Below are positions 1 to 9,611 of a stretch of 15,192 bases of DNA, in pieces. The stretch's first letter is position 1, and each line of letters starts with the position of its first letter. Both the position numbers and the translations under genes were made by a program. The notes beneath the pieces were generated by a model. It did not search any database. It was not told the DNA's origin and saw nothing but the letters and a program-made list of their open reading frames with translations. Source of the stretch: Pseudomonadota bacterium (lineage in GTDB: Bacteria > Pseudomonadota > Alphaproteobacteria > Rhodospirillales > 2-02-FULL-58-16); NCBI GenBank assembly GCA_022560215.1, contig JADFTO010000034.1, positions 1 to 15,192 of the forward strand. Reading direction: 5' to 3'.

Positions 1-171
1 CCGGCGCAGGGCCTTCAGGGCTTCAGCACCCTCGACCACCGGACCCAGATCAGAGAATTCCTTCGACACCGCAACGAATTTTTCCGAGCCAAGCGCCGCC
101 GGGTCCGCAAGCTGATGCTGCAGAAAATCATAGCGATCAAGGAGCTGCTCAATTCTTCCGTCCGGAATCAT
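1..171 (-). CDS. prfA: Peptide chain release factor 1, N-terminal fragment (runs off left edge)
   Basis: The 57 codons visible start MIPDGRIEQLLDRYDFLQ and continue to KEFSDLGPVVEGAEALKALRR. This matches the coiled N-terminal domain of bacterial release factor 1, with the typical pattern of 'LL.R...L...L' followed by 'S+E...L.PVVE'. RF1 recognises UAA and UAG stop codons in the ribosomal A site and triggers peptide release. The catalytic GGQ domain lies outside the window. ATG is at 171-169, preceded on the minus strand by a purine-rich GGGATAGAGAA. By hand count 35 of 57 third codon positions are G or C, clearly lower than in the genes to its right, and the first 180 bases are only about 57% G+C. 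The identification rests on a short, variable domain. Confidence 0.72.
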   Translation of the reverse strand, partial: MIPDGRIEQLLDRYDFLQHQLADPAALGSEKFVAVSKEFSDLGPVVEGAEALKALRR

Positions 172-267
172 TTCTCTATCCCGCGTTTGCCTGCGCGTTT
201 GCCCGGCCAATACGCCGTTCCGGCCCGAACATATCGCCCGGGCCGCGAATTGCACGCCAATTTTCAG

Positions 268-2823
<2,556 letters not shown>

Positions 2824-2850
2824 AGGCACTATATAGCATGCCGGGCGGAC

Positions 2851-2879
2851 TTTATCCCGGGCGTTCCCGGCGCTACACT
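2851..2879 (+). promoter_or_regulatory. Weak candidate promoter for the HtrA-like gene
   Basis: TTTATC (2851-2856) and TACACT (2874-2879) are separated by 17 bases and point toward the start at 2900. They match the sigma-70 consensus at 3 of 6 and 4 of 6 positions. The site lies in the 76-base divergent gap between the helicase and the HtrA-like gene. It is a weak prediction in GC-rich DNA. Confidence 0.22.
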
Positions 2880-2899
2880 GGGCCGGGAAAGGGCCGACC

Positions 2900-3907
2900 A
2901 TGATCCTCGCTCCGTTCCGCATCCACGGCTTCGTCCTGGCGGCCGCCCTGGCCGCGCTGGCCGCCGCCGGCTCCCGCGCCGCCGAGCCCGCTTCCATCGC
3001 CGATGTGCTCAGCTCCGTTGTCGGCGTCCGCTCCGAGGTCCCGGAAGACGCCCGCACCGCCCACTCCCTCGGCACCAGGCGGGAAGGCAGCGGCATCGTG
3101 ATCGGCGCCGACGGCCTGGTGCTGACCATCGGCTATCTGATCCTGGAAGCCTCCTCGACGGAGATCATCGGCGCCGACGGCCATGCCGTGCCCGCCGCCA
3201 TCGTCGGCTACGACCACAACACGGGCTTCGGGCTGCTGCGCGCCAAGGAGCCGCTGGATCTGAAACCCGTCGAGTTTGGCGATTCCTCGGCGCTATCCCA
3301 GGGCGACCTGGTGCTCGCCGTCAGCTTCGGCGGCGCCCACCCCGTGGTGGCGACAAGGGTTGTTTCCAGGAGGACCTTCGCGGGCTACTGGGAATACCTG
3401 CTGGAGAACGCCATCTTCACCTCCCCGCCCCATTTCCAATACGGCGGCGCCGCCCTCATCGGCGAGGACGGCCGCCTGCTCGGCATCGGCTCCCTCATGG
3501 TCAACGACGCCGTCAGGGAACCGGCGCCGGTGCCCGGCAACATGTTCGTGCCCATCGACGGGTTGAAGCCCATCCTCCAGGAATTGGTGGAGAACGCCAG
3601 GCCGTCCAGGCCGTCCCACCCTTGGCTCGGTCTCTACACCGACGAGGCCAAGGGCCGGGTCTTCGTCACCCGGACCGCCAGCAACGGTCCGGCCGAGAAG
3701 GCGGGCATCAAGGCGGGTGACATCATCATCGGCGTCGACGGCAGGCGGGTCAGCGGCATGACCGATTTCTTCCGCAAGGTGTGGGCCGTCGGCGACGCCG
3801 GCGTCGAGGTTCCCATCGACGTGCTGCCCCTGGGCACCGAGGACTTCACCATCGAGCGGGTGATGATCCGCTCCCGCGACCGCTATCACTGGCTCAAGCT
3901 GAATTAG
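2900..3907 (+). CDS. Exported HtrA/DegP-like PDZ protein, probable pseudoprotease
   Basis: This 335-residue protein has a signal peptide (about 1-28, hydrophobic core FVLAAALAALAAAG, likely cut after SRAA). A trypsin-like double barrel follows (about 35-230), then one PDZ domain (about 241-315, with 'PWLGLY', 'GPAEKAGIKAGDIIIGVDGRRV'). The fold signature of S1C proteases is clear: GSGIVIGADGLVLT, VGYDHNT, SFGGAHPVV, GNMFVPIDGLKPILQEL. The catalytic residues are not there. The HtrA 'TN.HV' position reads TIGYL (Tyr79 for His), 'TDLA' reads TGFG (Gly109 for Asp), and 'GNSGGPL' reads QYGGAAL (Tyr181 for Ser). The protein is therefore probably a periplasmic binding or chaperone-like factor and not a protease. 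A purine-rich GGGAAAGGG lies 7 bases before the ATG at 2900. It is divergent from the helicase gene and convergent with the next gene. Confidence 0.85.
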   Translation: MILAPFRIHGFVLAAALAALAAAGSRAAEPASIADVLSSVVGVRSEVPEDARTAHSLGTRREGSGIVIGADGLVLTIGYLILEASSTEIIGADGHAVPAAIVGYDHNTGFGLLRAKEPLDLKPVEFGDSSALSQGDLVLAVSFGGAHPVVATRVVSRRTFAGYWEYLLENAIFTSPPHFQYGGAALIGEDGRLLGIGSLMVNDAVREPAPVPGNMFVPIDGLKPILQELVENARPSRPSHPWLGLYTDEAKGRVFVTRTASNGPAEKAGIKAGDIIIGVDGRRVSGMTDFFRKVWAVGDAGVEVPIDVLPLGTEDFTIERVMIRSRDRYHWLKLN

Positions 3908-3939
3908 CCCCGCCATCCCCCAGGGCCGCCTGACCCGCT

Positions 3940-4488
3940 CTAGGGCGTGATTTCGGCCGCCGCGGCCCACGGGTCCTGACCCCCGGTGTTGACGGCTTCC
4001 TTGATGCCGAGCATGGCGCGGTGGCACGGGGTCCCGTGGTAGGGCTTGAGGGGGTCCGCGAAGCGGCCGAGACCGGCCGTGACGCAGGCGGCCCAGACGG
4101 CCCGGCCGCCGGAATCGCCCACCGCCACGTCGCTGATCCGGCGGCCATGTTCGTCCTCCAGTACGGGGAGCGGGTGGTTGCAGTGCCATCCGGGCCTGGG
4201 GCCCGGGCCCGGGCCCGTGTATCCGGCGCCGTCGAAGACGCAAGCGATGGTGATGAGATGCTTGCCCGGGCAGCCCCAATGAAACTCGACCGAGCCCGCT
4301 TGGCGGGTGACGCCGGCCAGGCAGTGGTTGGCGTCGAAAAGCGGGTGATCGAGGGGGGCGTCCCCGGATTCGGTTGTGGCGCCGCCGACCGTGCCGCCGA
4401 CGCCCGCCGCCGGCCCGGCGAACACCGCCCCCGGCGGGAAGGCAAGTGCCACGATGGCGGCCGCCAGGACGGCGATTTTTCGGTTCAA
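3940..4488 (-). CDS. Secreted six-cysteine protein of unknown function
   Basis: I do not recognise the family. The product has a signal peptide (NRKIAVLAAAIVALAF then PPGAVFA, likely cut before GPAAG) and a mature part of about 155 residues with six cysteines (NHCLAG, HWGCPG, ITIACVF, HCNHP, WAACVT, TPCHRA). That is an even number, consistent with disulfides in the periplasm. A Gly/Pro run (TGPGPGPRPG) sits mid-protein. No lipobox or catalytic motif is apparent. There is no nearby ATG. Two TTG codons are in frame, at 4503 and 4488. I favour 4488 because AGGA lies just upstream and because the 4503 codon falls in the arm of a hairpin. Using 4503 would add five residues. The gene follows osmC by about 40 bases and is probably last in the same transcript. 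Its stop is 33 bases from the convergent HtrA-like gene. Confidence 0.68.
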   Translation of the reverse strand: MNRKIAVLAAAIVALAFPPGAVFAGPAAGVGGTVGGATTESGDAPLDHPLFDANHCLAGVTRQAGSVEFHWGCPGKHLITIACVFDGAGYTGPGPGPRPGWHCNHPLPVLEDEHGRRISDVAVGDSGGRAVWAACVTAGLGRFADPLKPYHGTPCHRAMLGIKEAVNTGGQDPWAAAAEITP

Positions 4489-4501
4489 GCTTCCTGCTTC
4501 C

Positions 4502-4531
4502 AAGGCGCCCCTAGGCGAAAGCCGGCGCCTT
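4502..4531 (-). promoter_or_regulatory. Inverted repeat between osmC and the secreted-protein gene
   Basis: AAGGCGCC (4502-4509) and GGCGCCTT (4524-4531) form a perfect 8-bp stem with a 14-base loop. It spans the end of osmC and covers the upstream TTG candidate start and its AGGGG. There is no T-tract, so it is better read as an mRNA structure affecting stability or translation than as a terminator. Confidence 0.4.
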
Positions 4532-5009
4532 ATTCCGCCACCAGTTGCCAGTCGGCCTCCACGTCCACGCCGGCTTCCCGGAACAGGTTCATGACGGGGC
4601 AGCGGTATTCCACGTTTTTGGCGAGCTTGGCGAGGCGTTCGGGGGATTCCGCGCTGCTGACGCGGATCTTCAGCCGCACCCAGTTGAAATAGGGGCGCAC
4701 GCCCTGGACCCCCCGGGAGCCGCGCTGGTCCACCTCGCCTTCCGCTTCCATGTGGACGGCGCTGTAGGAGAAGCCCATGGCCTCGGCGCAGCGGTTGATG
4801 ATCACCCCTTCGCAGCCCATCAGCGAGGCGAGCGCCATCTCGAGTGGCGTCGGCCCGGTGTCGGTCCCCTTTTCGTCGGTGACCAGCTCGTGGCCGCGGA
4901 CCGTCATCACGGTCCGTGGCGCGGCCTCGTTCGAGGCGCTGACGCGGCGGATGCCGATGGCCCTCTTCTTGGGATCGACGCTGGGCGGCAGCAGGTCCCC
5001 ATTGGTCAT
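4530..5009 (-). CDS. OsmC/Ohr-family thiol peroxidase-like protein
   Basis: This protein of about 159 residues has the OsmC fold signature: TDTGPTPLEMALASLMGCEG (49-68) with Cys66 at the start of the central helix, and YRCPVMNLF with Cys137. These are the usual peroxidatic and resolving cysteines of OsmC-like proteins, which reduce organic hydroperoxides in the cytoplasm. The length is normal. Two in-frame ATGs exist, at 5018 and 5009. I chose 5009 because the strong GGGGAGG ends directly at the first ATG (no spacing) but lies 9 bases from the second. The gene follows the LVIVD gene after a 54-base gap that contains a perfect inverted repeat, and precedes the secreted six-cysteine protein. 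Which OsmC subgroup it belongs to (OsmC, Ohr or YhfA-like) cannot be decided here; the YRCPVMN motif leans to YhfA-like. Confidence 0.85.
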   Translation of the reverse strand: MTNGDLLPPSVDPKKRAIGIRRVSASNEAAPRTVMTVRGHELVTDEKGTDTGPTPLEMALASLMGCEGVIINRCAEAMGFSYSAVHMEAEGEVDQRGSRGVQGVRPYFNWVRLKIRVSSAESPERLAKLAKNVEYRCPVMNLFREAGVDVEADWQLVAE

Positions 5010-5027
5010 AACCCTCATCCTCCCCTT

Positions 5028-5060
5028 ATACCAAAGGTCATTATCAGTGACCTTTGGTAT
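5028..5060. repeat. Perfect 13-bp inverted repeat before osmC
   Basis: ATACCAAAGGTCA (5028-5040) and TGACCTTTGGTAT (5048-5060) are exact reverse complements around a 7-base loop, TTATCAG. It is AT-rich against its surroundings and fills most of the gap between the LVIVD stop (5064) and the osmC start (5009). There is no T-run after it in the minus direction (AAGGGGAGG follows, which includes the osmC ribosome site). It may be an operator, a processing or stability hairpin, or one copy of a dispersed palindromic repeat. No second copy was seen in the window. Confidence 0.85.
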
Positions 5061-5063
5061 TAA

Positions 5064-6338
5064 TCAGGCCGTCATCTCCAGGATGTCGAAGCCGGCGTTG
5101 CGGTCGATCAGGTAGACGAGCCCGCGGCCGTCCACGTCCACGTCGTTGCTCTGCGGGCTCGGGAATCCGCCGACGGGCTCCGGTATGAAGTGGGCGACCT
5201 CGACGGGGTTGCTGGGGTCGGCCACGTCCACCACCCTGAGGCCGCCCGCGAACCAGGTCAGGTAGACCAGGGTGCCGTCCAGCTTCTCCCGGAACTGGTG
5301 CGCCCCGAAGCGTCCCGGGGCCCGGCTCCAGGGGCTGTCCATCTCGCTCACGTCGAAGATCGATAGGGCCTGGATGTGGTCGTAGTCGGTGACGTCGAAG
5401 ACCCACATGAAGCCGTGCAGCCTGCCTGGGGCATGGGTGTGTTCCTCGTCCACGGCGATGGCGATGCGCCGCCCGTCTATGGTCTGCTCCAGGGGCATGA
5501 TGGTGTGGGTGGGCTCGGGGATTGGCGGGTGGTAGTCGTGGCTGGCCACGACCGTCGGCTTGGTGATGTCGCTGACGTCGAGGACCCGGAACCCGGCGTG
5601 CCAGACGGACGCCCACAGCTCGTCGCCGACGCGCATGGCGTGATGGAGCCGATGCGTGTAGCCCTTCCAGGCGGGGGTTTCGCCCGCGGCCACGTGCTGG
5701 CCCGGCATCCACCAGCGCGAGACCTCCCGCGGCCTTGCCGGATCGGCGATGTCGTAGATGACCAGGATGTTGCCGAGATAGCCCTCCACCTCCGTCGAGA
5801 TGTAGGCGTAACGCTCGTCCACGTCGAACCGGTGGACGCCGAAGCCGAAGGTCTTCTCGTGGGTGATCAGTTTCGGGTCGGACTTGTCCGAGATGTCGTA
5901 GACGCGGAATCCGCCGAGCCCGTAGCCCCTCTCGTTGGCGGCGTCGAGGGCGGGGATGTCGTCCGCCGACATGCCGATCCCGGCGCCGGCCTCGTCGTCG
6001 GTCGGCGGCCGTCCGAGGGACTCCGCCAGCCGCGCCCGCGCCTCGGGCAAGGCCGCGCCCCGGCGCAGGTAGTGGCGGTTGAACTGCTCCACGTTGGTGT
6101 ACATTAGATCGCCGACCACCCGGACTTTATGAGTGTGCGAGTATTCGTCCGGCGTCCCGATGCTGGCCACCACCTTAGGCTTGGCCGGGTCGGCCACGTC
6201 GATGATGGTGGTGCCGTGGGGGGGCTCCATGTGGCCGACGAAGGCGAAATCGCCGTCGACCACCAGCTGGCCGCCGCCCGGTATATCCAAGTGCCCGAGG
6301 CGCCGCAAGTTGCGCGCCAGTTGGACGTCGTGTGCCAT
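5064..6338 (-). CDS. LVIVD-repeat beta-propeller protein
   Basis: This 424-residue protein is made of recurring blades: GTTIIDVADPAKPKVVASI, GFRVYDISDKSDPKLI, ILVIYDIADPARPREVS, GFRVLDVSDITKPTVVAS, MWVFDVTDYDHIQALS and GLRVVDVADPSNPVEVAHF. Each has the 'L.I.D.sdP..P..v' form of the LVIVD family. No signal peptide is visible, so it appears cytoplasmic. Histidine clusters (YSHTHK, YTHRLHHAM, PEPTHTIM, EEHTHAPGRLHGF) lie at blade edges and could bind metal, as in selenium-binding-protein/methanethiol-oxidase propellers; that is inference. ATG 6338 is preceded by AGGGAG at 7 bases. It starts 35 bases after tctA, so it is probably cotranscribed. The biochemical role is unknown. Confidence 0.85.
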   Translation of the reverse strand: MAHDVQLARNLRRLGHLDIPGGGQLVVDGDFAFVGHMEPPHGTTIIDVADPAKPKVVASIGTPDEYSHTHKVRVVGDLMYTNVEQFNRHYLRRGAALPEARARLAESLGRPPTDDEAGAGIGMSADDIPALDAANERGYGLGGFRVYDISDKSDPKLITHEKTFGFGVHRFDVDERYAYISTEVEGYLGNILVIYDIADPARPREVSRWWMPGQHVAAGETPAWKGYTHRLHHAMRVGDELWASVWHAGFRVLDVSDITKPTVVASHDYHPPIPEPTHTIMPLEQTIDGRRIAIAVDEEHTHAPGRLHGFMWVFDVTDYDHIQALSIFDVSEMDSPWSRAPGRFGAHQFREKLDGTLVYLTWFAGGLRVVDVADPSNPVEVAHFIPEPVGGFPSPQSNDVDVDGRGLVYLIDRNAGFDILEMTA

Positions 6339-6373
6339 GAGGCGACTCCCTAGAGGTTATTCCTGGGCGCCGG

Positions 6374-7888
6374 TCACGTTTGTTCCGCCGGCCGCCGCCG
6401 GCGCCAGTAGTCGAAGGCGACCGGGATCAGCAAGGAGACGATCAGCATCCCCCAGAGCACGTTGCCGAGGTCGGACGAGAACAGCACCATGATGTCGCCG
6501 TCGGACTTCTTCAGCGCCCGCAGGAAGTAGATCTCCAGGAGCGGCCCGAGGATGACCCCGATCAGGATGGCGGCCACGTGATAGCCGGTCTTGCGCGCCA
6601 CGTAGCCGATGACGCCGAAGATCAGCCCCAGGGTCATGTCGAACATGTACTCCCTGGGCACGAAGGAGCCGACCAGGGTGAACGAGATGATGATCGGCGC
6701 CATGTACTGGGTGCCGACCATGGTCACCCGCGACATGTAGCGCGACAGGGGGATGACGGTGAGGATCATCAACATGTAGGTGACGGCCATGGCGGTGAAC
6801 ATGCCGTAGCCGATCTCCGGGCTGTCGGTGAACAGGGAAGTGCCGAAGTTGATGCCGTGATACTGCATGACGATGAGCATGATCGCCGCCGTGGCGCCGC
6901 CGGGGATGCCGATGATGAGCAGCGGCACCAGGGTGCCCGAGGTCACCCCGTTGTTGGCGGCTTCGGGGGCGATCAAGCCTTCCGGGTGGCCCGTGCCGTA
7001 GAGCTCGGGCGTCTTGGAGTAGGTCCTGGACTGCTGGTAGGCGACGAACGAGGCGATGGAGGCGCCGGCGCCGGGGATGACGCCGATGACCAGACCGATG
7101 AGGCTGTTCCAGATGATGTGCCACCAGCGCGAGAAGGCCATGCCCACGCCTTCGAAGGTGGCGTCCCAGCTGGTGGTACGCATCATGGCCCGGCCCTCTT
7201 CCGTCAGGATCGACTTTTTCTCGATGATGATGAAGGCTTCCGACACCGCGAACAGCCCGACCAGGGCCGGGATCAGGGGAACGCCGTCGTAGAGCTCGAG
7301 GAAGCCGAACGATCCCCTCGGCGTCGCATAGACGACGTCGGTGCCGATGAAGCCTATCATCAGGCCGAAGAAGCCGGCGATCAGGCCCTTCAGGGTGTCC
7401 TTGGCGGCGATGGTGGCGATCAGCGAGATGCCGAACAGCATGACCACGATCATCTCCACGCTGTGCAGGTAGAAGGCGACCTCGGCCAGCACCGGCATGG
7501 CCACCAGGGCCAGCAGGGTGGTCAGGAGCCCGCCCAGGGTGGAGGCCACGAACGACATGGCCAGCGCCTGCTGGCCCCGGCCCTGCTTGGTCATGGGGTA
7601 GCCGTCGAGCGGTGTCGCCGCCGCCCCGGCGGTCCCCGGAATGTTGACCAGGATGGCCGGAATGCCGGCCCCCATGCGTGACGAACAGTAAAGGGCGACC
7701 ATGAAGATGAGTCCGACCTCCACCTCCATGGCCAGGGTCAGCGGCAACAGGATGATGATGGTGTTGGCGGCGCTGAAGCCGGGAATGGCGCCGACGATGA
7801 GGCCGAGGAAGATGCTGGGGATGATCACCCACCAGAAGGTCAGGGTATGGGCGAACAGCCCGACGAAGAACTGAAAATCAGCCTCCAT
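6374..7888 (-). CDS. tctA: Tripartite tricarboxylate transporter, large membrane subunit TctA
   Basis: This 504-residue, highly hydrophobic protein of the expected length has about a dozen membrane segments. The family's glycine-proline signatures are visible: GAIPGFSAANT (33-43), NIPGTAGAAATPLDGYPMTK (82-101), GVIPGAGASIASFVAYQQSR (269-288) and PEAANNGVTSGTLVPLL (308-324). The two duplicated halves each carry a 'G.IPG....' element. TctA forms the ion-coupled channel through which the substrate bound by TctC crosses the inner membrane. Its start overlaps the end of tctB by 11 bases, implying translational coupling. The substrate cannot be read from sequence. Confidence 0.95.
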   Translation of the reverse strand: MEADFQFFVGLFAHTLTFWWVIIPSIFLGLIVGAIPGFSAANTIIILLPLTLAMEVEVGLIFMVALYCSSRMGAGIPAILVNIPGTAGAAATPLDGYPMTKQGRGQQALAMSFVASTLGGLLTTLLALVAMPVLAEVAFYLHSVEMIVVMLFGISLIATIAAKDTLKGLIAGFFGLMIGFIGTDVVYATPRGSFGFLELYDGVPLIPALVGLFAVSEAFIIIEKKSILTEEGRAMMRTTSWDATFEGVGMAFSRWWHIIWNSLIGLVIGVIPGAGASIASFVAYQQSRTYSKTPELYGTGHPEGLIAPEAANNGVTSGTLVPLLIIGIPGGATAAIMLIVMQYHGINFGTSLFTDSPEIGYGMFTAMAVTYMLMILTVIPLSRYMSRVTMVGTQYMAPIIISFTLVGSFVPREYMFDMTLGLIFGVIGYVARKTGYHVAAILIGVILGPLLEIYFLRALKKSDGDIMVLFSSDLGNVLWGMLIVSLLIPVAFDYWRRRRPAEQT

Positions 7889-8411
7889 CGGGGAGCACCA
7901 ACTTCATCAGCGCCTCGAAGGGGCCGCGGGGGAAGCGGGTGTCGAAGGCGAGGATGAAGACCGCGTACCCGCCGAGCGCCATCACCGCCGACAGAATGAA
8001 GATCAAGGTCTTGTTGCGGCCGCGGGTCAGGATCAGCATGGCGGCCATGAGGAAGGCAAACGTGGTCAGCGTGAAGCCGCCCCATTGGATAATCACGATA
8101 TAGAGGACCGTCACCACCATCAGCCCCAGGCGGCCGGTCTCGATGTCGTCCCGGGTGAAAAGCGTGCTCATGCCCAGGTCCGCCTTGCCGGCGCGCAAGG
8201 CGAGGGCGGACCTGACGAAGAACATCAGCGTCAGGGCGATCAGGATGACGCCGATCAAGCCGGCGCCCACCTGGGCCGTCCACGGTGAATCGATGATGGT
8301 GGAGAAATAATAGAGCGTGAACGCCAAGGCGGCGACGGGGATCACCAGATCGCCGCCGAGGGACTTTTTTACCGGATTTCCGGGTGATTCAGAAGATTGA
8401 CTGGCCGCCAT
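7878..8411 (-). CDS. tctB: Tripartite tricarboxylate transporter, small membrane subunit TctB
   Basis: This 177-residue protein has a polar N-terminus and four to five hydrophobic segments (about 22-40, 46-66, 93-110, 112-128 and 135-156), the usual TctB architecture. TctB families have little sequence conservation, so the call rests on topology, size and position between tctC and tctA. ATG is at 8411; the upstream Shine-Dalgarno is weak (GGGAAACG), which could limit expression compared with tctC. Overlap with tctA is 11 bases. Confidence 0.88.
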   Translation of the reverse strand: MAASQSSESPGNPVKKSLGGDLVIPVAALAFTLYYFSTIIDSPWTAQVGAGLIGVILIALTLMFFVRSALALRAGKADLGMSTLFTRDDIETGRLGLMVVTVLYIVIIQWGGFTLTTFAFLMAAMLILTRGRNKTLIFILSAVMALGGYAVFILAFDTRFPRGPFEALMKLVLPDGG

Positions 8412-8467
8412 TGGGGGTCGTTTCCCATCCGGGGGGGTGACGTTTCGCGCAGGTTGAGCCCCCGCGC

Positions 8468-8489
8468 CCGGGGACGGCGCCGTCCCCGG
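8468..8489 (-). promoter_or_regulatory. 22-bp perfect GC palindrome after tctC
   Basis: The segment is self-complementary over 22 bases, centred between 8478 and 8479 (half-site GCCGTCCCCGG). It lies in the 121-base gap between the tctC stop and tctB start, with no T-tract. In RNA it would give a very stable stem. It may protect the tctC 3' end or attenuate read-through, leaving more binding protein than membrane subunits. That role is inferred. Confidence 0.55.
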
Positions 8490-8532
8490 CGCCGCCGCCT
8501 CAGACGCGGGAGTCGTTCAGTGTGGCGTTATT

Positions 8533-9546
8533 TTAGGCCTTCTTGCCGCTGAGCAGGGACTTGAAGCGGCCCCCGATCTCCAGGATGTCCTTGACGTACG
8601 CCGCGCATTCCTCGACGCCGCCGTAGTTGATGTATTCCCAGTAGCCCCTTGCCTTCAGCACGGCGGGCTTGAAGGCCGGGTCATTGAACACCTGCTTGAA
8701 GGTGTCCTGGAGTACCTTGAAGCGCTCGGGGTACTTGTCGATGGCGGCCCGGTGGATGGCGAAGGCCCTGGCCGACAGCAGGGGCGGCAGCTTGGTGCCG
8801 AAGTGGTCGTTCATGGTGGGCGCGTTGTCCAGCGCCTCGCCCAGCACGTTCTTGTCGTTGAAGACCAGCAGGGTGCGGACGGACTTGCGCTTGGCCGCCA
8901 CCGTGCCCGACGTGAGGACGCTGAAGTCCACTTCCCCGGTGACCGCGCCGGCCACCGTGTTCTTGCCGCCCGAAAGCGGGATCAGGTTGAAGTTGGCGCC
9001 GGTGTGCTCGCCCAGCGCCAGGATGCCGATGGACGCCGGGTGCGCCATGCGGCTGGTGCCGACGTTGAGCTTGCGCTTCTTTCCCTCATCGACGATCTGG
9101 TCGATGTGGGTGAATTTGCTCCGCTTGCCGACGAAGACGCAGCCGGGATCGGTGTCCACGCGGCCGAAATAGAGGTAATCGTTGAGGTCGAAGGTGGGTT
9201 TCTGGACCACCCAGTTGAGGACTTCCGGCCCCATGTTGCCGAAGATCAGGTTGTAGCAGTCGGCGTCGCGCTTGCCCATGTAGACCTCGTAGCCGACGCG
9301 GCCCGAGGCGCCGGGGAAGAACCCGGGCTCGAACTTGGTCTTCAGGTAATTCTTCCAGATGCCGGTGAAGGCGCGGAAGTTGCGGTCGGCGCCGCCGCCC
9401 TCGCGGGTGGGGATGATGACGTTGATGTTGCGTTCGGGATAGGCGGCCCCGAAGGCGGAACCATACGGCCCGAGCGCCGCCGTTCCCGCCACCGCGGCGG
9501 TGCCTTGCAGGAAATGCCGCCGTGACGGTTTCCAAAATGTCGACAT
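8533..9546 (-). CDS. tctC: TTT-family periplasmic solute-binding protein (TctC/Bug-like)
   Basis: This 337-residue protein starts with a twin-arginine signal (SRRHFLQG, residues 8-15, then AAVAGTAALG) and a likely cut near AFGA. The mature start, AAYPERNINVIIPTREGGGADRNFR, matches the Bug/TctC opening (usually 'YP.kpI..ivP...GGg.D...R'). It is followed by FPGASGRVGYEVY for the usual 'rpGAgG.iG'. Tat export implies folding before transport. It would capture a carboxylate-type ligand and hand it to TctA/TctB. ATG 9546 has a strong GGGAGGA four bases upstream. Sequence around the binding loop departs from the classic citrate-type consensus, so the ligand is open. Confidence 0.9.
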   Translation of the reverse strand: MSTFWKPSRRHFLQGTAAVAGTAALGPYGSAFGAAYPERNINVIIPTREGGGADRNFRAFTGIWKNYLKTKFEPGFFPGASGRVGYEVYMGKRDADCYNLIFGNMGPEVLNWVVQKPTFDLNDYLYFGRVDTDPGCVFVGKRSKFTHIDQIVDEGKKRKLNVGTSRMAHPASIGILALGEHTGANFNLIPLSGGKNTVAGAVTGEVDFSVLTSGTVAAKRKSVRTLLVFNDKNVLGEALDNAPTMNDHFGTKLPPLLSARAFAIHRAAIDKYPERFKVLQDTFKQVFNDPAFKPAVLKARGYWEYINYGGVEECAAYVKDILEIGGRFKSLLSGKKA

Positions 9547-9611
9547 GTTGTCCTCCCTTGTCGTGATGCAGCCTTAGAGTTTGCTCGCCTTCCGGGGCCG
9601 GCGTTTCAAGC

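Noticed and set aside
182..203. Direct repeat CGCGTTTGCC twice, 12 bases apart, before prfA
   Set aside because: It is only two short copies with no further units. It is too small to call a repeat element or attachment site.
2824..3129. Upstream extension of the helicase frame by 102 codons
   Set aside because: It would run antisense into the signal peptide and protease-like domain of the divergent gene. Homology starts at the ATG at 2823.
6380..7681. 433-codon plus-strand frame opposite tctA
   Set aside because: It is Asp/His/Gly-rich antisense of a membrane protein and lacks any domain.
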